This document shows, one piece after another, positions 28,724-36,828 of a stretch of DNA of 64,000 nt. Source of the stretch: Pseudomonadota bacterium (lineage in GTDB: Bacteria; Pseudomonadota; Alphaproteobacteria; Micavibrionales; Micavibrionaceae); NCBI GenBank assembly GCA_029558635.1, contig JAKQEE010000136.1:1-64000 (forward strand). Direction: 5' to 3'. The position numbers and the translations under genes are program-made. The notes under the pieces were generated by a model. It searched no databases, was not told where the DNA came from, and saw nothing but the letters and a program-made list of their open reading frames with translations. Position 1 is the stretch's first letter. Each line of letters begins with the position of its first letter.

Positions 28724-29005
28724 CTATTCCAACCCGATGGCAGCCTTATAGAGTTCGAGGAGTTCTTCTTCCTCGCGGCGTTTTTCGGTTTCCATCTTGC
28801 GAAGACGCACCAGCTTGCGCATCGTCTTGGGATCAAACCCGATGCCTTTGGCTTCGGCATAGATGTCCTTGATGTCGTCGGCGAGAGCTTTTTTCTCTTC
28901 TTCGAGACGCTCGACCCGGTCGAGAAAGGACTTCAGACGCTTTCCGGCGACACCACCGATATCTTGCGTTTCGTCGTCAATTTGCGCTGCGCTTGATTGT
29001 GCCAT
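28724..29005 (-). CDS. GapR-like DUF2312 nucleoid protein
   Basis: A 93-residue protein matching the DUF2312/GapR family, alphaproteobacterial proteins that bind overtwisted AT-rich DNA. The pattern LKSFLDRVERLEEEKKALA, DIKDIYAEAKGIGFDPK and MRKLVRLRK is typical. I start at ATG 29005, with GGAAG upstream; an in-frame start at 29023 lacks a ribosome binding site. Confidence 0.85.
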   Translation of the reverse strand: MAQSSAAQIDDETQDIGGVAGKRLKSFLDRVERLEEEKKALADDIKDIYAEAKGIGFDPKTMRKLVRLRKMETEKRREEEELLELYKAAIGLE

Positions 29006-29104
29006 AATCTTCCATCCTGTCATCTATGTTCGTGAAGGAGGCCACCCTATACCGTACGTCCTGCCCAAAACAAGAGAAGAAAATAAAGAGTCACAAAAAA
29101 ATCG

Positions 29105-29800
29105 CTATTGGTTCACAACGATCCAGCGCTCGACCTCGATGCCCAGAGTGTTGGCGTCTTTTTTGGTGGTACGCCCGATTTGGACTTGAATGATAATGTC
29201 CTGATTCTGGCCGTTCTTGGCATATTTGTCGTTGATTTTCGCGAGTTTCTGGTCATAGAACGTGGCCATGATCGGAACCTGCACCAGCCAGTGATAAGAC
29301 CCCGACACAACACCCTCGCGCAAAACCTGCGCCGACCCGTCGGAAATCGAGAGGATCTTGAGGTTGTTGGTTGTCAGTGTTTGCACAATGCCGGCTTTCT
29401 GCAGATAGGCTTGATATTCCTGCATGCCGTAGCTGGAAAAATCCGCCGCCAAAGTTTTCTGAAGTGTCGGCAGTCCATCGGGGGAGAAGCTCATAGCCTG
29501 ATCCACAATACCGGACGCCCATTGGGCGATGGCTTCCGGCGAACGGTGCGGCTGGTCGAGCGAGAGCGTATTCGGTCCGTCATGCTTTCCGCCTTGCTCG
29601 TAAATATCCATCATTTTCGAGGTTGGCTTGGCATTCGGGTCGATGAACGGGGCCTGAAGCGTTTGCTCGGGACGCGGTCCCTGGTCTTCCTGCTTGTCTC
29701 CGAACAAAACCTCCCAGAAAGACTTGGCCTCCGAAGGCTGGGCGGAAAAAACAAATCCGGCGAAGATGAAAAGAAACAGGAAGGGGCGAATAATGGTCAT
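29105..29800 (-). CDS. IcmL/DotI-like periplasmic protein
   Basis: A 231-residue protein with a signal peptide (cleavage near QPSEA). The mature part has AIAQWASGIVDQAMSFS, LAADFSSYGMQEYQAYLQKAG and SGSYHWLVQVPIMATF, the pattern of the DotI/IcmL/TraM periplasmic domain of type IVB secretion systems. No other Dot/Icm genes are nearby. It overlaps coq9 by 4 bases (ATGA), so the two are co-translated. A secretion role is not established here. Confidence 0.65.
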   Translation of the reverse strand: MTIIRPFLFLFIFAGFVFSAQPSEAKSFWEVLFGDKQEDQGPRPEQTLQAPFIDPNAKPTSKMMDIYEQGGKHDGPNTLSLDQPHRSPEAIAQWASGIVDQAMSFSPDGLPTLQKTLAADFSSYGMQEYQAYLQKAGIVQTLTTNNLKILSISDGSAQVLREGVVSGSYHWLVQVPIMATFYDQKLAKINDKYAKNGQNQDIIIQVQIGRTTKKDANTLGIEVERWIVVNQ

Positions 29801-30420
29801 TTTGAACGGATATGGCGAAACAGGTTAGGGACAACGGTCTTCATTGTACCAATTGTTTTGCCGATTTCCATCGTATTTTCAAGTCTGCGGTCGAGAAAGG
29901 CCTGAGTGACCATAAAATCCTTGGAATCGTCGGTAATCCAGACCATTTCGGTCCCGACAAGGATAGAGGCCAGCATCGCCCGTTTGGTATGACGGGAATA
30001 GTCGGTCGCCTTATCGCCTGCCCAGTCCCAGATCCGGTCGGACGTCCGCCACAAGATGCGCTGCCCCTGAAGGACGTGCGTCGGCATCGCCCAGAAAGCA
30101 AGCGTTTGGCGCATAATCTCGCGGTAAGACTCCATAAAACCCAGACGAGCAATCACGGCGGCTCGCACACGGTCTTTGGACCGCAAAGCCTGATAGGGGA
30201 TGTCATCAAGAGCAGAGAGCATCTGGCGATCCAGATAATCGGAAAAATGGGCAACGGCGTCGATCATCCCGTTCGGGAACAGGGTCGCGGCCATACCGTC
30301 CTGAAGCTGGCAAGATTTTGCTGCATGTTCAATGCTTGACCAATGCCAAAGGTGGATTTCCGGCTCGGACAAAATCGCCTCGATAATCCGGTCACGCAGA
30401 GAACGTACATCCTTGGCCAT
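29797..30420 (-). CDS. COQ9 family protein
   Basis: A 207-residue protein of the COQ9 family, lipid-binding helical proteins that support ubiquinone biosynthesis by helping COQ7. Diagnostic stretches are ILWRTSDRIWDWAGDKATDYS, HTKRAMLASILVGTE and the C-terminal FLDRRLENTMEIGKTIG. It overlaps the downstream IcmL-like gene. A COQ8-like kinase gene faces it 120 bases away, supporting a quinone link. Confidence 0.85.
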   Translation of the reverse strand: MAKDVRSLRDRIIEAILSEPEIHLWHWSSIEHAAKSCQLQDGMAATLFPNGMIDAVAHFSDYLDRQMLSALDDIPYQALRSKDRVRAAVIARLGFMESYREIMRQTLAFWAMPTHVLQGQRILWRTSDRIWDWAGDKATDYSRHTKRAMLASILVGTEMVWITDDSKDFMVTQAFLDRRLENTMEIGKTIGTMKTVVPNLFRHIRSK

Positions 30421-30539
30421 TGATAAAACCTCACCTGAACCTTATGTTTTTCAAAAATACAGCGCCCAGAGTATCAAAGATAAGGTGCTTTTGGAAAGAT
30501 TTGTGTATATTGCACTGCACGTAACAACCGGATACCCGT

Positions 30540-31889
30540 ATGACCAGACAAAAATCCGACCGCGAAAAGGGCAAACTTGGCCAACGTGTCAAACGTTACG
30601 GTCAGGTCTCGACCACCATGGCCGGTGTTGCAGCAAAAATGGCGGGTGAGAAATTTCTGGGTCTGAAAACCGACCGCGAAAAACATGCGGGCGAATTGCT
30701 GCAGGCCTTGGGCACACTCAAAGGCCCGCTGATGAAGGTTGGTCAGATCCTCTCGACAATCCCCGAAGCCCTGCCGCCGGAATATGCGCGAGCCTTGCAA
30801 AACCTGCAATCCAACGCCCCGCCGATGGGCTGGCCCTTTGTCAAACGCCGCATGAAAGCCGAACTGGGCGAGGACTGGGAAACAAAATTCAAATCCTTTG
30901 ATCGCGAAGCCTCCGCCGCCGCCAGTCTCGGCCAAGTGCACAAGGCGGTTTTGCATGATGGACAAACGGTCGCGTGCAAACTGCAATACCCCGATATGGA
31001 CTCGGCCATTGCGGCCGACCTCTCGCAACTCAAACTGATTTTCTCGCTCTATGAAAGCTACGACAAAGCGATCAAAACCGGCGACATCCACCACGAGCTG
31101 AAAGACCGTTTGTATGAAGAGCTCGATTACGAACGTGAGGCCAAACATTCCCGCCTCTACGAATTTATGCTGCGGGATGAAGCGAACGTCCATGTGCCGC
31201 ATGTCATCCCTGAGTTTTCGACGAAACGCTTGCTCACCGCCACATGGCTGGACGGTGAAAAAATTCTGGAGTTTAAATCCGCCCCCGTCGAGGTCCGCAA
31301 CGACATCGCCTATAACATGTTTCGCGCATGGTATGTCCCGCTTTACTATTACGGCATCATTCACGGCGACCCGCATCTCGGCAATTATTCGGTGAGAAAA
31401 GACCATTCGATCAACCTGCTCGATTTCGGGTGCGTGCGCGTATTCCCAAGTGCCTTTATCGGCGGGGTTATCAATCTTTATCGCGCCTTGCAAAAGGATG
31501 ATACGTCCCTGGCCGTTCACGCGTTTGAAACGTGGGGGTTTAAAAACCTCAATAAGGACCAGATCGAAACTCTCCTCATCTGGGCGCGGTTTCTCTACGA
31601 CCCGTTGCTCGATGACACGCGCCGCGTGATCGGCAAAGCCGAACAGGGCGTCTATGGCCGCGAAACCGTGCGCGAGGTCCACCAGAGACTGCGCGAAGTC
31701 GGCGGTGTCTCCGTCCCGCGCGAATTCGTCTTTATGGACCGCGCCGCATTAGGGCTGGGCTCGGTCTTTATCCACCTTCAGGCCGAAATCAACTGGCATA
31801 GGATTTTTGAAGAATTGATCGAAGATTTTAACGAAAAAGACCTCGAAAACCGGCAGAAAGAAGCGCTGGGGAGGTTTGATTTAAAATGA
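30540..31889 (+). CDS. ABC1/ADCK (UbiB/COQ8-like) atypical kinase
   Basis: A 449-residue protein of the ABC1 atypical kinase/ATPase family associated with ubiquinone biosynthesis. The KxGQ motif is LMKVGQILS near residue 64, the Ala-rich nucleotide loop is AAASLGQVH, the catalytic loop is HGDPHLGN and the metal-binding DFG is LLDFGCVR. There is no C-terminal membrane pair as in E. coli UbiB. The stop overlaps the start of the next gene (ATGA). Confidence 0.9.
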   Translation: MTRQKSDREKGKLGQRVKRYGQVSTTMAGVAAKMAGEKFLGLKTDREKHAGELLQALGTLKGPLMKVGQILSTIPEALPPEYARALQNLQSNAPPMGWPFVKRRMKAELGEDWETKFKSFDREASAAASLGQVHKAVLHDGQTVACKLQYPDMDSAIAADLSQLKLIFSLYESYDKAIKTGDIHHELKDRLYEELDYEREAKHSRLYEFMLRDEANVHVPHVIPEFSTKRLLTATWLDGEKILEFKSAPVEVRNDIAYNMFRAWYVPLYYYGIIHGDPHLGNYSVRKDHSINLLDFGCVRVFPSAFIGGVINLYRALQKDDTSLAVHAFETWGFKNLNKDQIETLLIWARFLYDPLLDDTRRVIGKAEQGVYGRETVREVHQRLREVGGVSVPREFVFMDRAALGLGSVFIHLQAEINWHRIFEELIEDFNEKDLENRQKEALGRFDLK

Positions 31890-32638
31890 CCACCAGCAAC
31901 TATGAGAAAGAATTCCAAATTTTTTCCTCTAACCTCAATCAGGCTGCGCGAGCTTTCTACTATCATCAGGAAATTCAAAGGCAGGTTTATGAGGATTGTA
32001 TGAAGTATAAATCTTGGCAGGAATCAAACATATATCAGGCTATCCAAGATAATGCACAATTTTGGGAGGATTATAAAGATCTAAGCATTCTTTGTTTTGT
32101 TATCACTCTTAGGAAGATTTTTGATAAGGACAAGAACGGTCAGGAGTCTCATCATATCGATCGGCTAATTAAATCGGTAAAGAACTCCGATTTGTTTACA
32201 AATCAAAAACTTCGGGAAAGAAAAATAAAGGGTTCTGATAATGCGGATGACTGGATAGATGAGTACATGAAAAATACACATCAACTTTCTGAAACGGATT
32301 TTTCTAAAATAGAAGATTTTGTTAGTGCGACAAAAGAAAAGTGGGACAGTGTAAAGCCCTTGTGTAACAAAATTTTGGCGCACCAAGACGCGCTAACCCC
32401 ACAAAAAAGATCCCAAATTTTTGAGAACAGCAAATACGCCATCTTTGAAGAAATAATAACGCGCCTTTTGACAGTGGAAAATATACTCTGGCAAGCATAT
32501 CACAACGGGCAGAAGCCGGATTTTGGATATGTAAACAACAAGGTAAGAAATGCGGTCGCATACGATGTGGTGCTGCTTTTGGGAAAGTTATCGTCTGGTA
32601 AAGCGCGGCCCAAAGTAATCCACCATAATAAGGCTTGA
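31886..32638 (+). CDS. Possible AbiU2/HEPN-like protein
   Basis: A 250-residue, mostly helical, AT-rich gene with clearly different base composition from its neighbours. The pattern of an N-terminal helical bundle, CFVITLRKIFDKDK near residue 75, and KPLCNKILAHQDAL near 165 resembles AbiU2/HEPN-type proteins, where an aspartate-containing helix and a late R/K-x4-H motif recur. The assignment is tentative. It is coupled to the COQ8-like gene by ATGA overlap and sits just left of the tRNA-bounded island. Confidence 0.45.
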   Translation: MTTSNYEKEFQIFSSNLNQAARAFYYHQEIQRQVYEDCMKYKSWQESNIYQAIQDNAQFWEDYKDLSILCFVITLRKIFDKDKNGQESHHIDRLIKSVKNSDLFTNQKLRERKIKGSDNADDWIDEYMKNTHQLSETDFSKIEDFVSATKEKWDSVKPLCNKILAHQDALTPQKRSQIFENSKYAIFEEIITRLLTVENILWQAYHNGQKPDFGYVNNKVRNAVAYDVVLLLGKLSSGKARPKVIHHNKA

Positions 32639-32725
32639 CCCGCTGGGGAAAAACAGGATATACCCCTCCCACGCTCCAGAATACCTAGAAGCTACCAAAA
32701 TCCAAAAACTACAGTTTATTGTGAT

Positions 32726-32802
<77 letters not shown>

Positions 32803-32827
32803 ATTTCCCTCTCTAAAAAGAGTCAAA

Positions 32828-32852
32828 GCCGCCGTCAGGGCGGTTTTTTGTT
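32828..32852 (+). terminator. Terminator after tRNA-fMet; gap to 33209
   Basis: CCGCC, loop GTCAG, GGCGG and a T-run near 32831-32851. The remaining stretch to 33209 has open frames in several phases but no credible ribosome binding site or family match, and I call no gene in it. Confidence 0.8.
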
Positions 32853-33209
32853 GCCTGAAAGCCCTTATTCCGCGCGGTTTCGCGCCAAAGCTGTTCACAG
32901 GCCAATGGCCGTTCGTGGCCACACACGCCCCTCACACCGCCCGAAACGGCCAAATGTTCTGAGAAGCTGTTGGCTTTGCGCAATCCAGCCGACAGCACGA
33001 AAGCCATTTAATTACAACACGTTGAATCGGGTGGCGCTGGGGTCGTTTTGGCACAGTCTGGCCTGCCTGGAATTGTTCGAACAAAAAATAGTTTCAAAAC
33101 CATCGTCATTTTCGCGACAAAAAGCATACCAGAGGGATATGAGGACGTTTTTGACTGGACTATTCCGCCCAGCGAAGCGTTCATGCGAACCGCTTTTGGA
33201 GAGAATACG

Positions 33210-33656
33210 ATGCAGAACGACAGACTGGAGCAGGATATTGCCGAGTTGCCCGCGCAGCCGATCACGGCGCTGAAGGATTTATGGCTCAGCTATTTCAACG
33301 AACCCGCGCCCAAATTCAACAAGGTCACGCTGGTGAACAAGCTGGCCTATCGCATGCAGGAACTGGCCTATGGCGGGCTGTCCAGCGATACGCGCAATCT
33401 GCTGCGCGACCTGGCCGACGGCAGGAAACCCACACCGAAACGCAAACACCGCGAACGTCTGGCCATCGGCACAAGGCTGATCCGCATTCACAACGGCGTT
33501 GAACATCGCGTCACGGTACTGGCCAAAGGATACGAATATAACGGCAGGGTCTATCGCACCCTCAGCGGCGTGGCCAAGGGTATCACCGGCACGGTGTGGA
33601 ACGGCTATATCTTTTTCGGATTGAAAAAAGGCGATGCGCCAAAGGTGGTGTCATGA
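33210..33656 (+). CDS. DUF2924-like recombinase partner protein
   Basis: A 148-residue protein. LKDLWLSYFNEPAPKFNKVTLVNKLAYRMQEL (quoted in part) and GTRLIRIHNGVEHRVTVLAKGYEYNGRVYRTLSGVAKGITGTVWNG match the DUF2924 family that often precedes serine recombinases in alphaproteobacterial elements. GGAGAGAATACG gives the ribosome binding site for ATG 33210. The stop overlaps the recombinase start (ATGA). Confidence 0.8.
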   Translation: MQNDRLEQDIAELPAQPITALKDLWLSYFNEPAPKFNKVTLVNKLAYRMQELAYGGLSSDTRNLLRDLADGRKPTPKRKHRERLAIGTRLIRIHNGVEHRVTVLAKGYEYNGRVYRTLSGVAKGITGTVWNGYIFFGLKKGDAPKVVS

Positions 33657-35035
33657 GCCGTAAAGCAAAATCGTCTTTTGAGACATCTCCTGCACCGCTA
33701 CAAAAACTGCGATGCGCCATTTACACGCGCAAATCTACTGAGGAAGGATTGGATCAAGAATATAACAGCCTCGATGCGCAGCGCGATGCAGGCGTGGCCT
33801 ATATCACATCCCAGCGCCATGAAGGCTGGGATCTTATCACCGATACATATGACGATGGCGGGTTTTCCGGTGGCAATATCGAGCGTCCGGCCTTGAAACG
33901 CCTGCTGGACGACATCCGCGCTGGAAAGATCGACATCGTCGTGGTGTACAAGGTCGACCGGATTTCGCGTTCGCTGACTGACTTTGCCAACATCATCCAG
34001 ATCTTCGACCAGCACAATGTGTCGTTCGTGTCCGTCACGCAGAATTTCAATACCACAAGTTCAATGGGGCGACTGACGCTCAACATCCTGCTCAGCTTTG
34101 CGCAGTTTGAACGTGAGGTGATCGGGGAGCGTATCCGCGACAAATTCGCCGCTAGCCGCCGCAAAGGCATTTTCATGGGCGGGGCCGTGCCGCTGGGCTA
34201 TCGCGCAGAAAACCGCAAGCTGCATATCATCCCGGAAGAAGCCGCACTGGTTCGGCATATCTACAAGCGATACATCGAAAAACCATCCATCACGCAGTTG
34301 CTGAAAGAGCTGAACGATGCCGGTCATCGCACCAAGCATTATATCAGTGGTACCGGCAAGGAGCGCGGCGGCAATCTGTTTGACAAACAGTATGTGTATC
34401 ACATCCTGCGCAACCCGCTCTATATCGGCAAGGCCGTGCATAAGGGCAATGTCTATGACGGCCAGCATGCCCCGATCATTGATCAGGACAGCTTTGATAA
34501 GGTGCAGGTGATCTTCGCCGAGAATATCAGTCAGCGCACCAGCCGCCGTAATTTGATGCGCAATAAAACGCCCGCCCTGTTGCGCGGTTTGGTAAAATGC
34601 ACCTGTTGCAACAGCGTTTTGACGCCGACCTTCGTGAAGCGTAAAAGTAAGATTTACTGGTATTACACGGCCACGGTGGTCAACCGGCGTTCTTATGATG
34701 ACTGCGTCATCGGCTCAGTTCCCGCTGGCGAGATCGAGCCGCTGGTGGTGTCCTATATCCGGCAGGTTCTCCAGTCGCCGGAAACCATCACCGGTACGCA
34801 TGGCAAGCTGATTGATGATCATGATTTTGCGCTGGAAGACATACGCGAGCAATTCAGCGATTTTGACGGGTTCTGGGCAACACTGCTGCCGGTGGAACAG
34901 CAACGGATCGTGGAACTGCTGGTGCGTGGCATCACGATCAACCCGGATGAAGTGAAGATCGAATTGCGGCTGGAAGGCTTCCGCACATTGCTGCGCAAAT
35001 ACGGAAAGGAAGACGATCATGCACTATCAGCTTAA
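33653..35035 (+). CDS. Large serine recombinase
   Basis: A 460-residue serine site-specific recombinase. The N-terminal resolvase domain has AIYTRKSTEEGLDQEYNSL, with the catalytic Ser in that motif, VYKVDRISRSLTDF and LTLNILLSFAQFEREVIGERIRDK. A recombinase domain follows (GGAVPLGY...HIIPEEA), then a zinc ribbon with CTCCNS near residue 320. It likely integrates or excises this element. Its attachment site is not identified. The next ORF starts within its end (35019). Confidence 0.93.
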   Translation: MSRKAKSSFETSPAPLQKLRCAIYTRKSTEEGLDQEYNSLDAQRDAGVAYITSQRHEGWDLITDTYDDGGFSGGNIERPALKRLLDDIRAGKIDIVVVYKVDRISRSLTDFANIIQIFDQHNVSFVSVTQNFNTTSSMGRLTLNILLSFAQFEREVIGERIRDKFAASRRKGIFMGGAVPLGYRAENRKLHIIPEEAALVRHIYKRYIEKPSITQLLKELNDAGHRTKHYISGTGKERGGNLFDKQYVYHILRNPLYIGKAVHKGNVYDGQHAPIIDQDSFDKVQVIFAENISQRTSRRNLMRNKTPALLRGLVKCTCCNSVLTPTFVKRKSKIYWYYTATVVNRRSYDDCVIGSVPAGEIEPLVVSYIRQVLQSPETITGTHGKLIDDHDFALEDIREQFSDFDGFWATLLPVEQQRIVELLVRGITINPDEVKIELRLEGFRTLLRKYGKEDDHALSA

Positions 35036-35450
35036 TCCCAATGACAACATTCTGACGGTTGTCCTGCCCGTGAAATTCCGCCGTAAGCGTGGCCGGAAAA
35101 TGATCATGGCCAGCGACACCGATGCGCCGCTCTTGAGCGAGCAGGATCTGGCCCCGCCCAAGCCGGATGAGACCTTTGTCTCCGCGCTGGTCAAAGCCTT
35201 CCGCTGGCAGGAAATGATTGATCAGGGCGCATATGACAGTCCGAAAGAACTGGCCAGAAAACAGGGTATCGAGGTCACCCATGTCTATCGCATCATGCGC
35301 CTGACCATGCTGGCCCCCGACATCGTGGACGCCGTCCTGCACGGCAGGCAGCCACGCGATTTCATGCTGCAGGCGGTGGTGCGCGGCTTTCCAATATCGT
35401 GGAAAGAGCAACGCGTCCGGTATGGATTTTCTGAACCCCATGGTGTGTAA
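35019..35450 (+). CDS. Recombinase-linked protein with ParB-like HTH
   Basis: A 143-residue protein overlapping the recombinase gene by 17 bases. After a basic N-terminus (KFRRKRGRK) it carries a helix-turn-helix region, ELARKQGIEVTHVYRIMRLTML followed by APDIVDAVLHGRQP, similar to the KorB/ParB HTH. It probably helps the recombinase, for example as directionality or regulatory factor; this is inference from linkage. Confidence 0.65.
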   Translation: MHYQLNPNDNILTVVLPVKFRRKRGRKMIMASDTDAPLLSEQDLAPPKPDETFVSALVKAFRWQEMIDQGAYDSPKELARKQGIEVTHVYRIMRLTMLAPDIVDAVLHGRQPRDFMLQAVVRGFPISWKEQRVRYGFSEPHGV

Positions 35451-35462
35451 AAATCGCAATTT

Positions 35463-35705
35463 AGTGGGCACTCAGTGGGCAAATGAGTGGGCAATTTACG
35501 ACTTTTTGCCCACTGGCTGCCCACTGAAAAAAGGATCAACCGATTGTATTCATTGAATTAAGTGCTCAAAATTTAGTAGGAATCTGCCCACTGGATTTGC
35601 CCACTGCCCACTGATGTAACATATTGATTTCAAATACGAATTCTCAGTGGGCAGTGGGCAGAAAAATCCCTTACTACTACGTAGTAAGTAGCAGGGCTGC
35701 CCACT
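35463..35705. repeat. Array of 11 AGTGGGCA/TGCCCACT octamers
   Basis: Exact copies at 35463, 35474, 35486 (AGTGGGCA), 35507, 35518, 35585, 35598, 35605 (TGCCCACT), 35646, 35653 (AGTGGGCA) and 35698 (TGCCCACT). Orientation blocks are 3 forward, 5 reverse, 2 forward, 1 reverse. A palindrome TACTACGTAGTA lies near 35673. The 408-base gap 35451-35858 contains no gene. Iteron-like or repressor-binding array. Confidence 0.85.
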
Positions 35706-35858
35706 AAGGCAGCAGCCCTGCCACAACGTCTGCGAAAAAATATTTTCAAAAGCCCCGTCATTTTTTCAACCGGATGTGTACCGGGGTGAAGGCAGGCAAT
35801 TTCACCTGCGGCAACACAGCACGATTGGGCTTCACATACCCAGACGAAGGAAGGCAGC

Positions 35859-36275
35859 ATGAAACATCACACACAAACTCGAACCAGCAGCGTTTTGACA
35901 GAGGCTGAGGCAATGGCTGAAAATCGCCTGCAGTCTGCGGCGAGGACATTGCGACGTTTGCCGGATCGGAAGGTGCAGGGATATTTCAACACCTGGCCGA
36001 CGATCATCCGTGAACCGCTTGAGATCCTGCAGATGGAAGCAGAACCGATGCGCATTCGACCTTCGCCATCCGATATCAGCGAAATGGAGGATGTCCTGTT
36101 CAACTGGCTGCCGACGCTGGAACCTGACGAACGCCATCTGGCATGGATGCGTGCCGAACGGATTTGCTGGAAAACCATCTGCAAGCACTTCGGCGTTGGT
36201 CGTACCAAGGCCTGGGAAATGTACCGCCGTGCTCTGGCAAAGCTAGCCATCCGGCTGCATGCAAAAAACAGGTGA
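35859..36275 (+). CDS. DUF6362-like phage/element HTH protein
   Basis: A 138-residue protein with LRRLPDRKVQGYFNTWPTI, DVLFNWLPTLEPDERHLAWMRAERICWKTICKHFGVGRTKAWEMY (quoted for its motifs only in part: WLPTL, WKTICKHFGVGR). This is the pattern of the DUF6362 family, a small HTH protein found in prophages and integrative elements. AGGAAGGCAGC precedes the ATG. It stands between two short-repeat arrays, which makes it the best candidate binder. Confidence 0.65.
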   Translation: MKHHTQTRTSSVLTEAEAMAENRLQSAARTLRRLPDRKVQGYFNTWPTIIREPLEILQMEAEPMRIRPSPSDISEMEDVLFNWLPTLEPDERHLAWMRAERICWKTICKHFGVGRTKAWEMYRRALAKLAIRLHAKNR

Positions 36276-36530
36276 AGGATGCTTGGGCAACCTGAATGGG
36301 GGGACGCCGTGCTGTTTGCACCCCTCGTAAAGCCGCCTGGGAGGGCCGTACAACGCGCTTAAGCACGTGTTTGGCACCTGACTAGCCAAGCGAATGTTCG
36401 AACACGTTTCCGGGCAAATTTCGCGAGGTGGTTTTTCACAGCGGCATGGGATCAAAAAAGGTACTTCCGCCGATTGGCCCCTATGCGGCGGGCTAAGGCG
36501 CAGAATCTCTTTAGTCACAGCATAAATTTC

Positions 36531-36647
36531 TGGGTGCGCAGTGCGTACCTGAAATCATAAAAAATGCAGATAAATAAAGGCTTTCAGCCCTGCGCACCCA
36601 CAATGCGCACCCGACTGCGCACCCAGCCCAAAATAGGTGCGCACCCA
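36531..36647. repeat. Array of TGCGCACCC/GGGTGCGCA repeats
   Basis: TGGGTGCGCA at 36531, TGCGCACCCA at 36591, TGCGCACCC at 36604, TGCGCACCCA at 36616 and 36638. The 553-base gap 36276-36828 also has a stretch open on the plus strand near its right end, without a start codon, and no gene I can support. Confidence 0.75.
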
Positions 36648-36828
36648 AACTGGTAGTTATCTGCGCCAAAGGACATTTTGGTTCTGCCACGGTCTCTGAA
36701 GCCGCACAGATTGATTTGAATGCATGGTCGCTCAAAGCGAGGGAACTTCAAAAGTTGCGTTCTGATTTAGAAAAAAAACAGCGCCATTTAGGGATTTTCG
36801 TCAATCCACCTCATCAGTCAGTCTTTGA

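Noticed and set aside
30474-31682. 402-codon minus-strand open frame over the COQ8-like gene
   Set aside because: Antisense to a gene with all ABC1 kinase motifs.
35463-36647. CRISPR array
   Set aside because: Repeats are only 8-10 bases, irregularly spaced and in both orientations; no cas genes are present.
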